In this document: positions 42,101-50,506 of the stretch, in pieces
Numbering within the stretch: position 1 is the first letter of the stretch
Layout of the letters: each line of letters starts with the position of its first letter
NCBI RefSeq assembly: GCF_001277255.1
Contig: NZ_CP012264.1
Span: forward strand, 3,720,001-3,784,000
Direction: 5' to 3'
From: Cronobacter condimenti 1330
Lineage (GTDB): Bacteria > Pseudomonadota > Gammaproteobacteria > Enterobacterales > Enterobacteriaceae
DNA length: 64,000 nt
The notes under the pieces: model-generated
What the model was told of the DNA's origin: nothing
Database searches by the model: none
Seen by the model: only the letters and a program-made list of their open reading frames with translations
Translations under genes and position numbers: made by a program

Positions 42101-42664
42101 TCAAAAATAATCAATGCGGTATTTGATTACTGAAGAATAACCACCAGGACGCAAATCCTCATGATTAGCTTTCAAACGTAACGTGTAATCCAGTCGAATA
42201 TCGTCCGTGGATATTTCTGTATAAGATTGGGGTTTGCCTGGGTATATCTGTTCGCCATTTTTACTGGCAATCTCAAGCGCTACGCCTTTTGCTTCACCGG
42301 TAACTGCAAATAACCCTTCATCATTTGCTCCATCGAACGTGACTTGTAAAAAATGCCACGGCGCACTGTCAGGATCACCATTATCAAAGGTGCAATTAAC
42401 CAGATGTATGGAAAAGGGTTTTGTTATTCCTTCCCCGGTACGTTTCATAATACCTACCGTATCGTCAGGCATTTTGATGGACTGATAACGACTTTCCATC
42501 GCGATATCGCAGGCTTTTGAAACAATCGCGCCTTGCATACTGACCCGCCCTGTCAATCCGAGATCAAATTCTGATGCAGGGTTGGCATTCTGCAGTGATG
42601 CCCGCACGGCTCCGCTCGCTAACACCATTGTTAACGCTATCGCACAATGCGTAAGTCTTGTCAT
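42101..42664 (-). CDS. Fimbrial subunit, FimI/PapH-like position
   Basis: A 187-residue pilin-like protein with a signal peptide ending 'VRA' near residue 22, cysteines in 'VSKACDIAME' and 'HLVNCTFDNG', 'FDGANDEGLFAVTGEAKGVAL' and the tail 'SSVIKYRIDYF'. It is encoded between the major pilin and the usher, where FimI or PapH-like anchor/terminator subunits usually lie. It is more diverged than the other pilins. The ATG at 42664 was preferred over 42673 because GGAG precedes it, although the gap is short. Confidence 0.78.
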   Translation of the reverse strand: MTRLTHCAIALTMVLASGAVRASLQNANPASEFDLGLTGRVSMQGAIVSKACDIAMESRYQSIKMPDDTVGIMKRTGEGITKPFSIHLVNCTFDNGDPDSAPWHFLQVTFDGANDEGLFAVTGEAKGVALEIASKNGEQIYPGKPQSYTEISTDDIRLDYTLRLKANHEDLRPGGYSSVIKYRIDYF

Positions 42665-42691
42665 GAGCTCCATCTCTGAAAGCGAAAAATC

Positions 42692-42715
42692 ATACGCCCG
42701 CCGCAGCGGGCGTAT
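42692..42715 (-). terminator. Attenuator hairpin after the major pilin gene
   Basis: ATACGCCCGC-CGCA-GCGGGCGTAT is a 10-bp perfect stem, followed on the minus strand by GATTTTTCGC. It lies 18 bp after the pilin stop and would let most transcripts stop there, giving excess major pilin. Confidence 0.65.
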
Positions 42716-42733
42716 GCTGCCTAAAAAGCTGTA

Positions 42734-43267
42734 TTACTGATAAGCAAGAGTAAAGTCAGCAACAGCAGTGAAATCACCTGGGGTTACAGTGGCAGACGCA
42801 CCATCGCCCTGCAGGTAAGCAGAGAACAGCAGGGTGTTGTTGCCTTCCTGCAGCTGATGCGCTTGTGAGGCTTCACCCAGCTTGATTTGTTCGCCGTCAC
42901 CGTTGGTCAGGATCAGGCTCGCGCCTTTCGCCGTACCGGTGATGCCCAGAGAACCATCAGCTGCACCTTCTGCGCCAGTGAAAGTCGTTTTCACGGTTTT
43001 CAGCGTGGAAACATCGCAGTTTTCCAGCTTGATTTCGAAGTTACGCGGTACAGAAGTACCAGTGTTACCATTTGCTTTCAGCGCAACGTTAGAAATCTGG
43101 CCCATGCTAACGGTCTGATCAACGCTGTCTGGGTTAATTGAGCACGGCGCATCAATGATAGAACCCGTAAAAGTAACTTTACCGTGACCCTGATCTTTCG
43201 CGTTAGCCATGCCGGTTGCCAGAATCAGGCCCATTGCCGCAGCCAGAGAAACTTTGCTGAATTTCAT
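42734..43267 (-). CDS. Major fimbrial subunit, type 1 family
   Basis: A 177-residue pilin with a 23-residue signal peptide ('GMANA'), Cys pair C42 ('DAPCSI') and C84 ('LENCDV'), and the classical tail 'VADFTLAYQ' with penultimate Tyr. It is FimA/MrkA-like and is the first gene of the operon with a strong AAGGA ribosome site, hence the likely rod subunit. It is separated from the next gene by an attenuator hairpin. The coding sequence has less codon bias toward GC than the backbone genes. Confidence 0.88.
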   Translation of the reverse strand: MKFSKVSLAAAMGLILATGMANAKDQGHGKVTFTGSIIDAPCSINPDSVDQTVSMGQISNVALKANGNTGTSVPRNFEIKLENCDVSTLKTVKTTFTGAEGAADGSLGITGTAKGASLILTNGDGEQIKLGEASQAHQLQEGNNTLLFSAYLQGDGASATVTPGDFTAVADFTLAYQ

Positions 43268-43693
43268 GTTTTTTCCTTGAGTAAAATAAAGAATTCCTTA
43301 AAAAAGGATCCACTTGGCTTATATAAAATTCACCATATAAATATATGGCGCACTTTATATTTACCATCCTGTGGGTTCGAGAGAATTTTATGTTTCAGAA
43401 CTGGTGACATCAAGGAATATAAATTCTAAAAAAAGAAGAGATGAATCCACTAATTAAACGAGAAGTTACTTCATTGAAATTAAAATAAAAAATATTTTTA
43501 AACGCCATGACTATGCCTTACTCCCCCCTTATTATCGGGACCTCCAGACATCTATTTATTTACGACACAATTGATATGTTTTGCAACATGCTCCTTATAA
43601 AAGCGTCAATTAACGTTTATTAAAAAACAGGTTTAATGAAACTCAAGACAATAAAAAACCACGCCGAAGCGTGGTTTTCACAGGATAAAGAGA
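43268..43693. other. 426-bp AT-rich promoter region of the fimbrial operon
   Basis: The region is markedly AT-rich, without open frames that have a ribosome site. I looked for fimS-like inverted repeats flanking a switchable promoter and saw none, and no recombinase gene is near. The right edge holds the ytfP/fimbrial-side terminator at 43655-43678. AT-richness makes H-NS silencing likely (inference). Confidence 0.5.
43655..43678. terminator. ytfP terminator
   Basis: AAAACCACGC-CGAA-GCGTGGTTTT is a 10-bp stem with A/T ends, 15 bp after the ytfP stop codon, and is usable in both directions. Confidence 0.82.
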
Positions 43694-44029
43694 TTACCTG
43701 TCGAGCCAGTTCCCGCTCTCAATGCGGGTAAGCCCTTCGGTAGAACGCTGGTAGACATACATCCAGGCGCTGCCGTACGGCGTCTGAATGAGCTGGCGTT
43801 TATACTCGCCGCGCGCGGTGCGCAGCGCGTCCAGTTCCGCCAGGGTGGATGCGTCGATGCGATAAACCTCGCCCACTACCGAGCCTTCGCCCGGCACGGC
43901 GCCAGGGTAGTGCCCCAGACTAAAAAGCTGGTAGTTTTCGATGTCGTAATCGCCCAGCCACTGGGCGTTGGTCATCCAGTGGCTGTTACCTTGTTTGCGC
44001 CGTAAACTGCCGTAGACAAATATTCGCAT
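43694..44029 (-). CDS. ytfP: Gamma-glutamylcyclotransferase-fold protein YtfP
   Basis: A 111-residue GGCT-like protein. The family motif 'MRIFVYGSLRRKQGNSHWM' is at the N-terminus, 'HYPGAVPGEGSVVGEVYRID' near 42-61 and 'ELDALRTARGEYKR' near 67-80, which includes the conserved Glu. Such folds bind gamma-glutamyl groups; the natural reaction of YtfP is unknown. It begins 2 bp after tamB, so it belongs to the tamA-tamB-ytfP operon as in E. coli. Confidence 0.92.
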   Translation of the reverse strand: MRIFVYGSLRRKQGNSHWMTNAQWLGDYDIENYQLFSLGHYPGAVPGEGSVVGEVYRIDASTLAELDALRTARGEYKRQLIQTPYGSAWMYVYQRSTEGLTRIESGNWLDR

Positions 44030-44031
44030 TG

Positions 44032-47000
44032 CTAAAACTCAAACTGATAGAGCACATCAAGTGCCTGATCTACGCCAGACACCGCTTCCAGATATAGCTT
44101 AGGCATCAGGCGATACCTTAGCGTGAGCGTCGCCAGCGAGTCAAAAATGCCCACGCCGTATTTCACCTGGAGACCCGGCAGTACATAGCCACTGACCACC
44201 ACCTGGGAAGAATCCCCTACCCCTTCGGTGTCCAGCGCCAGATTGCTTACGCCAAACGTCTCGCCGATTTTACCCACAACCTGACCACTTTGTGCAACCC
44301 CCAGACCAATAAGCATTGAGGTCATCGCATCGCTGTCGCTCTGACCACTCTCCAGACCCTGCCCACGCAGGAGATAAGAGAGCGCCTCCTGCTGCGACAT
44401 CGCCGGGTCAGAGAAGACCTCAACTTTCGGCTCATCCGTCTCGCCAGTCACACGGACGCCGGCAATTACGTCGTTCTCGGTTGCCTCAGGATTGCGGATC
44501 GCCTCGATATTAAGCAGCGGTCTGTCAGGCGGGCCGGAGAACAGCAGCTCACCTTTACGTACCAGCAGATCCTGACCGTAGGCGTGAAAACGCCCTTCCG
44601 GAATATTGATTTGCCCGTTCAGGCCCAGCCCCTGTTTATCCTGCGCAACTTTTAGATCGCCAGTCAGGCGCGCCTTCAGCCCAAAAGCAGCTATCCGCAC
44701 ATTGTTCCCAACATGAACGATAAGATTACTATTAATTGGGATCGACGCGCGCTGCGCTTCTTCCGGTTTCAGATTTTCATCGAGCAGAACTTCATCGCTG
44801 GAGACGCCCACCGCGCTTTCTGGCAGGTCTTGCACCACAATGCGCGCCCACGGCACATCGACACGCCCATCAAGCGTAATGAGGCTCGGGGTGGCTTCCA
44901 GCACCACATCTGGCGACACGTCGAGCCGCACCATCGGCGGCACGGTGACCCGCACCCGGCTGCCACGTGCGGCGACGCGGGCGCGCCAGTTATCAAGCTG
45001 GCTCCAGTCCGCGTTGCCGTTAAGTGCGATTTCGCCCTGTTTCGTGCGCACCACGCCCTGGAGTGTTGAACTCATTCCGTTGAAATTCATTGCCAGCTGG
45101 CTCGGCTGCATGTCGAACGGCATAAAGTTGCCTTCGATATCAACACCGTTAAGCTGCATTTGCCCGAATAGCTGAGGCTGGCGGGCGTTGCCGCCAAGGC
45201 GCAGATTCGCGCTCAGAATACCCGCCGCTTTCTCGCCGCGCGAAAAGACCGGGTTGGCTATCGCCAGCGAGAAATTGCGAATATTCACGTTGCCGGAAAG
45301 TGTGCGGCGTTCCTGCGGGTCCGCCACCTGAATATCGCCGTCAAACTGGCCGTTATTGGCCAGACGAATCAGCCAGTTGAGCCGCGCACGGTTATTACGA
45401 AGCTCTGCGTTCAGGTTCAGCGTGTCGAACGCCACCAGCAACGGGTTGCCGTTGACCAGTTGCGTCACGCGCACGCCGCGCCCGGCCAGCTGTACTTGTC
45501 CCTGCGGCAGACCTTCTTTCGTCGTATCCCAGCTAACATCCGCTTTGCCTGTAAAGAGCCCGCTCGCCTGCGTCTCTTCGGGCATAAAGGGTTTAATCAT
45601 CGCCAGATCAAAGCGGTTCAGATTGACCTGCGCCCGCCCGCTGGCGCCCGCGTCGATCGTTTGCGGCACGCAAAGTTCGGCGTTTGGGTTGCGCCAGCAG
45701 TGCGGGCCGATGGCGATTTTCTGCTCCTGGCCGCGATAATCCAACGTCAGTGCGCGGTTCAGCGTCCATGGGCCGACCGGTGTGGCGAAGCGAGTGTTGT
45801 CTATCTCGCCGCGCCAGCGCATCGCCTGCCTGTCAAAACTGCCGCGCAGATCAAGCTGGCCGGAAACCGGCTCGCCCTGTACACGCAGCGCCATCTGGTG
45901 TGACTTCTCGTTGCCTTTCGCCTCAAGCGTGATCAAGCGCAGATTGAGATCCGCCTGCGTGAGCCGCTCAACGCGCAGGTTCAGCGTGCCACCTATCTGA
46001 TCGGTCGATTTTATATCGCCGAGCAGGCGCACCTGGGCGATGGAAAGCGCCTGCCAGCGCAGGTTACGGGCGGTGACATCCGCGTTAAGCTCCGGTGCCT
46101 CCACGTTACCGCGGATTTTCACCAGCCCTTTCGCCGTCCCGCCGAGCCCCGGCAACGCGTTATCGAGCGCCGGAGCGTCAATCGTCGCGTCAAGCGCCAG
46201 GTCCTTCACGCCCAGATCGCCTTTCACGTCGGCTTTGTTGCGTCCAAGCTCCAGATGCAGGCCGGGGATCGTCCACTGAAGATAGCTGTTGCCCTTAAGC
46301 TTGCCCTCAACGTTCACCTTGTTCTGCTTAACGTTGCCCGCGAGCTTAAGCTCTGGCACATCAAGCTGCCACGTGCCGCCGTAAAGGCTCCCACGAAGCT
46401 TCATCAGCCCGTCCAGCTTTGATGGCCATTCCGGGTACTGTTTCGCTGTGTTAATGCCTTTAAGCGCCAGTTCGCCGCGCCAGCTAATGGCCTGCTGCCA
46501 GTCGAGCAGCGCCGTCAGCGTGGTATGCCCTTCCAGCGCGGCCACATCAAGCTTATCGATGTTGATCTGCTGCTCATTGCCCTTGCCGTCAAGCGTGATG
46601 GTGGCAGGCGGCACCTGATCGCCCTTCACCGCCGTGCGGAACGACAGCGCGTAGTCGGTCATCTTGCCGGTTAACTTGAGCTTCAGATCATCAGCCTGAT
46701 ACTGGCGCGGCCCGGTGAGCGGCCAGTAAAGCTGTTCACTTGTGATATCGAGATTCAGCGGCAGCCCGGCTTCGGCAAGCTTCGTCTGCCCACGCAGCAC
46801 CACATCTACCGGGCCGGAAAGATTAACGCCAAACTCCAGTTGCTCACGCAGCGCGCCGCCCACTTTGAGTTTCACCTTCTCACCCTTCAGCGGCTCTACG
46901 TTTAGCGTACTGTTAAGCGTGATATCAACCGGCCAGTTGTTGCGCAGTTCCGCGCGACCGGTTGCGTTCACGGTGCCCTGGTTTGAATCAATATCCAGCG

Positions 47001-47808
47001 TGTCGAGTCTGGTTACCCCATCGACGCTGCTGATTTTTACCAGCAGATTGCTCACGGTGATATCGGTATCGCCGGTCAGCCGTAGCTGTTCGCCATGAAA
47101 ATTTTCTACCGTCAGGTTGAGCGGCAGATGCACATCGGCCATTTCCGGCAGCACCGGTTTCGAGAAGAGGTCGCGCAGCGTCTCGCCAAGTGGCTTCTCC
47201 TGCGACTGCGGGTTGTTGACCTTCGGCTCCACCACTTCTTCCTGCGCGACTTCCGCCGCCTTAGGCAGGGCAATCAGCAATCCCTGCAATGACGTTGGCT
47301 TCAGCGTCAGGTTGCGGCTCTCCCAGGCGAGTCCTGAACTGAAATCCATCACTGACACTAGCGTGTCGTCGATTTTAATATTCACGTTGTGCAGCGCCAC
47401 CCGGCTTAGCGCCACCGGGTATGGCGTCGAGAGATCGAGCGGCCCGCTCTCTTCTTCTTCCACTTTCGCGGCAGGCGGCATTTTTTTGGTATCCACCACC
47501 ACGTTGATATCTTTCAGTGAAAAATCATTCACGCACAGGCTGCTGTCACGAAGGCATGCAAGCTTAACGGAAAGGTGAATTTCGCCCGCGTTAACATCAA
47601 CGCCAGGCTGCTGGTAGCGCAGCGATTTAATCGTCAAATCACGCCAGCCGCCGGTGACGTGGCCGATATCAAGCCCAGGCACCCAGCGGTTGGCGGCATT
47701 GAAAAGCAGATGCAAACCTGATGTCGTGCCCACCAGAAACCCTACGGTTGCAATAAGCAGCACGACAACGGCCAGTACGGCGAGGCTGATCTTTCTTACA
47801 CGACTCAT
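44032..47808 (-). CDS. tamB: Translocation and assembly module protein TamB
   Basis: A 1258-residue AsmA/VPS13-like bridge protein, one residue shorter than E. coli TamB. An N-terminal signal-anchor helix (residues about 7-27) is followed by a very long beta-helical periplasmic region and the conserved C-terminal DUF490 domain ending 'QALDVLYQFEF', which contacts TamA. TamB is involved with TamA in autotransporter/usher insertion and in phospholipid transport to the outer membrane. It starts in a 4-bp ATGA overlap with the tamA stop. This is relevant here because the window also encodes a fimbrial usher. Confidence 0.95.
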   Translation of the reverse strand: MSRVRKISLAVLAVVVLLIATVGFLVGTTSGLHLLFNAANRWVPGLDIGHVTGGWRDLTIKSLRYQQPGVDVNAGEIHLSVKLACLRDSSLCVNDFSLKDINVVVDTKKMPPAAKVEEEESGPLDLSTPYPVALSRVALHNVNIKIDDTLVSVMDFSSGLAWESRNLTLKPTSLQGLLIALPKAAEVAQEEVVEPKVNNPQSQEKPLGETLRDLFSKPVLPEMADVHLPLNLTVENFHGEQLRLTGDTDITVSNLLVKISSVDGVTRLDTLDIDSNQGTVNATGRAELRNNWPVDITLNSTLNVEPLKGEKVKLKVGGALREQLEFGVNLSGPVDVVLRGQTKLAEAGLPLNLDITSEQLYWPLTGPRQYQADDLKLKLTGKMTDYALSFRTAVKGDQVPPATITLDGKGNEQQINIDKLDVAALEGHTTLTALLDWQQAISWRGELALKGINTAKQYPEWPSKLDGLMKLRGSLYGGTWQLDVPELKLAGNVKQNKVNVEGKLKGNSYLQWTIPGLHLELGRNKADVKGDLGVKDLALDATIDAPALDNALPGLGGTAKGLVKIRGNVEAPELNADVTARNLRWQALSIAQVRLLGDIKSTDQIGGTLNLRVERLTQADLNLRLITLEAKGNEKSHQMALRVQGEPVSGQLDLRGSFDRQAMRWRGEIDNTRFATPVGPWTLNRALTLDYRGQEQKIAIGPHCWRNPNAELCVPQTIDAGASGRAQVNLNRFDLAMIKPFMPEETQASGLFTGKADVSWDTTKEGLPQGQVQLAGRGVRVTQLVNGNPLLVAFDTLNLNAELRNNRARLNWLIRLANNGQFDGDIQVADPQERRTLSGNVNIRNFSLAIANPVFSRGEKAAGILSANLRLGGNARQPQLFGQMQLNGVDIEGNFMPFDMQPSQLAMNFNGMSSTLQGVVRTKQGEIALNGNADWSQLDNWRARVAARGSRVRVTVPPMVRLDVSPDVVLEATPSLITLDGRVDVPWARIVVQDLPESAVGVSSDEVLLDENLKPEEAQRASIPINSNLIVHVGNNVRIAAFGLKARLTGDLKVAQDKQGLGLNGQINIPEGRFHAYGQDLLVRKGELLFSGPPDRPLLNIEAIRNPEATENDVIAGVRVTGETDEPKVEVFSDPAMSQQEALSYLLRGQGLESGQSDSDAMTSMLIGLGVAQSGQVVGKIGETFGVSNLALDTEGVGDSSQVVVSGYVLPGLQVKYGVGIFDSLATLTLRYRLMPKLYLEAVSGVDQALDVLYQFEF

Positions 47809-49538
47809 AATTCAGGCCCCAGACCGATGTAAAACTGCAAACCATGTTCCTCTTTGTCGCCCACCGGCACCGCGAAATCGAGCTTTATCGGGCCTACCGG
47901 CGACTGCCAGCGCACCCCAACACCCGCGCCGGTTTTGAAATTGCTTTGTTTGATGTCGTTGACCGCTTCGCCAGAATCCACAAACACCGCGCCCCACCAT
48001 TTTCCGGTCACGTTGTACTGGTATTCCAGCGAGCCGGTCGCCAGTTTTGAAGCCCCGGTCAGCTTGCCATCGTCATCTTTTGGCGAAATCGATTTGTATT
48101 TATAACCCCGAATGCTGCGGTCGCCGCCCGCGAAGAAGCGCAGATCCGGCGGCACGCGCTCGAAATCGTTGGTTTCTATCCAGCCCAGGTTGCCACGCGC
48201 CACAAAACGGTGGCGGTCATAGAGCGTGCGTATCCAGACGTTTTGCGCCTGCAGAACGACGAAATCGACGTCCGAGCCCCAGGCGGTGTCGGAATAGTCG
48301 ATGGAATAGCGCTGCGAATCCCCCCACGTCGGCATCAGGCCGCCGCGAGAACGGGTGCGGCTCAACATCACGCCGGGGTAGAGCAGCATGGTGGTATGGG
48401 TGACATTGGCCTGCGTAAAGTGATCAAGGCTCCAGCGCAGGTTAATCGCGCGCTGCCAGCCGCTGGAGAGATCCCAGTAGCGTGACACGGCAAGTGTTGT
48501 GGAATCGGCTTCGGTATCGTTGAGATCGGTACGCTTAAAGCCGCCCTGCACCAGATAATATTGCTCAAGCGGGTTCTTCAGCAGCGGCATTTTATAGCTG
48601 AAGTCGAGCTGTTGCTCCGGTGCTGAGATACTGGTCGAGGTGGTCAGGCTATGGCCGTAGGAGTTGATCCACGGCTTGCGCCAGTTTGCTTTCAGGCGTG
48701 GGCCGACATCGGTGGAATAGCCCGCCCCCAGCTCGACGGTATTTTTAATGCGCGGCGACACCACACCGCGCAGCGGCAGTACTTTCGTCTGGCGGGATTT
48801 TTCAAACTCCGGCGCCACAACGACGGAATTAAACCAGCCGGTCGCGGAGAGACGACGGCTCAGCTCCGCCACATCGCTGGACTGGTAATAATCACCTTTT
48901 TTAAACGGCACGAGGTTTTGCAGGTACTCTTCGCGAATTTGCGAGCCTGAGAACGTGACATCGCCAAAGCGATAGCGGGGGCCGCTGTCATAATCAATAT
49001 CCCAGAAGGCCTGGCGGCGTTCTACCGACACGCCGAGCTGGCTTTTTTTGTATTCGCTGTCGAAATAGCCCCGGCGCAGCGCCACGCTGGTAAGGCCTTT
49101 TTTGAAGCTGTCGTAATCGTGATGGTTCAGCACCGTACCGATGGCAGGACGCTTCTTTAAAAGATCCAGATAGGCGCGGTCGTCGCGCGCCCCACCGCGC
49201 AGGATCACATCCGTTGCGGCAATGCGCACCGGTTCGCCCGGATTAACGTGCGCCAGCAGCACCTGGCGACGACCACCCGGCGGCGGCTCGCGCAGTTCAA
49301 AATCGATGGTGGGTTCATAATAACCCAGCGCTTTCAGGCCGTTGCGGATAGCGTCATCGACGCGGGCGCGAAAGCGGCGGTCCGGCGTGACTTCATCAAC
49401 CTGAATGGTGGAAAGCTGGGCGCGGACATTTTTTTGCAGCGCACCGGTTAACCCTTCTACCTGCAGACGGACGGGCGCGGCAGTGGAGGCGCTCGCCATC
49501 AGCAGCGTGGCCCAGCACAAGTTACGGATTTGTGGCAC
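47805..49538 (-). CDS. tamA: Autotransporter assembly factor TamA
   Basis: A 577-residue Omp85 family outer-membrane protein, exactly the length of E. coli TamA. It has a signal peptide ('LLMASASTAA'), three POTRA domains (about 25-265) and a 16-strand barrel whose signature 'GGDRSIRGYKYKSI' lies near 480-493. The start is GTG at 49538 with AGGAGA four bases upstream, which gives the family length; a longer ATG frame at 49646 adds 36 residues with no homology. The stop overlaps the tamB start. Confidence 0.95.
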   Translation of the reverse strand: MPQIRNLCWATLLMASASTAAPVRLQVEGLTGALQKNVRAQLSTIQVDEVTPDRRFRARVDDAIRNGLKALGYYEPTIDFELREPPPGGRRQVLLAHVNPGEPVRIAATDVILRGGARDDRAYLDLLKKRPAIGTVLNHHDYDSFKKGLTSVALRRGYFDSEYKKSQLGVSVERRQAFWDIDYDSGPRYRFGDVTFSGSQIREEYLQNLVPFKKGDYYQSSDVAELSRRLSATGWFNSVVVAPEFEKSRQTKVLPLRGVVSPRIKNTVELGAGYSTDVGPRLKANWRKPWINSYGHSLTTSTSISAPEQQLDFSYKMPLLKNPLEQYYLVQGGFKRTDLNDTEADSTTLAVSRYWDLSSGWQRAINLRWSLDHFTQANVTHTTMLLYPGVMLSRTRSRGGLMPTWGDSQRYSIDYSDTAWGSDVDFVVLQAQNVWIRTLYDRHRFVARGNLGWIETNDFERVPPDLRFFAGGDRSIRGYKYKSISPKDDDGKLTGASKLATGSLEYQYNVTGKWWGAVFVDSGEAVNDIKQSNFKTGAGVGVRWQSPVGPIKLDFAVPVGDKEEHGLQFYIGLGPEL

Positions 49539-49762
49539 GTTTTCTCCTGAATATCCCTTATTCCCACCCCTGGAAGGAAACTTCTCGCCGCTCCGCGGCA
49601 TGACAAAACTCCGGTAAATGGAGTTGAAAAAAAGACGATCAGCCAAATATTTCTTATGTTTAATTTAGTCGCATTTAAAAGGTTTATTGTGGGCAAAGAG
49701 CCGCTTCGTGACAACCGCAGGCGAAAATTTGCGCGCTCAACATTTCTCAGGAGGCCGGCGCT

Positions 49763-50401
49763 ATGAGTTTTTTTGATAAGAAACAGATGATTACCCAGGA
49801 AGAAGCTTTACCGGGGCGCAACACCCGGATGCCGGTGGCATCGTTACATACCGTGACGGGCCACTCAATGACCAACGTGCCGGAGGGCATGGAAGTCGCC
49901 ATGTTTGCCATGGGCTGTTTCTGGGGCGTCGAACGCCTGTTCTGGTCACTGCCAGGCGTTTATAGCACGGCCGCGGGCTACACCGGCGGCTATACGCCAA
50001 ACCCAACCTACCGTGAAGTGTGTAGCGGCCAGACCGGCCACGCCGAAGCAGTGCGCATCGTGTATGACCCGAAGGTAATAAGCTACGAGCAGCTGTTGCA
50101 GGTATTCTGGGAAAACCACGATCCGGCCCAGGGGATGCGTCAGGGCAACGATGTCGGCACGCAATACCGCTCGGCTATCTATCCGCTGACGCCGGAACAG
50201 GAGGCCGCCGCACAGGCGAGCCTGGCGCGTTTTCGCGCGGCGATGGAGGCGGCGGGCGACTATCGCCATATCACCACTGAAATCGTCCCGGCCACGCCGT
50301 TCTATTACGCCGAAGACGAACACCAGCAGTATCTGCACAAAAACCCGTATGGCTATTGCGGCATCGGCGGCATCGGCGTCTGTCTGCCGCCCGAGGCCTA
50401 A
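49763..50401 (+). CDS. msrA: Peptide methionine sulfoxide reductase MsrA
   Basis: A 212-residue enzyme with the catalytic Cys52 in 'FAMGCFWGVERLFW', 'YTGGYTPNPTYREVCSGQTGHAE' near 72-94 and the resolving-cysteine tail 'GYCGIGGIGVCLPP'. It reduces methionine-S-sulfoxide in proteins in the cytosol. It is divergent from tamA, as in E. coli. A perfect AGGAGG ribosome site precedes the ATG. Confidence 0.95.
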   Translation: MSFFDKKQMITQEEALPGRNTRMPVASLHTVTGHSMTNVPEGMEVAMFAMGCFWGVERLFWSLPGVYSTAAGYTGGYTPNPTYREVCSGQTGHAEAVRIVYDPKVISYEQLLQVFWENHDPAQGMRQGNDVGTQYRSAIYPLTPEQEAAAQASLARFRAAMEAAGDYRHITTEIVPATPFYYAEDEHQQYLHKNPYGYCGIGGIGVCLPPEA

Positions 50402-50506
50402 CTTTTTATCACACCACGTTTTATCAGCTTTTTTGATAAGTGATGAGAGGCGGTAAACGGCACGAACATGGTATCCCTCAACCGAACCTGGCTGCGGAGA
50501 ACCACC

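Noticed and set aside
43268..43693. Phase-variable fimS-like invertible promoter
   Set aside because: No pair of flanking inverted repeats and no FimB/FimE-type recombinase gene were found in or near the fimbrial operon.
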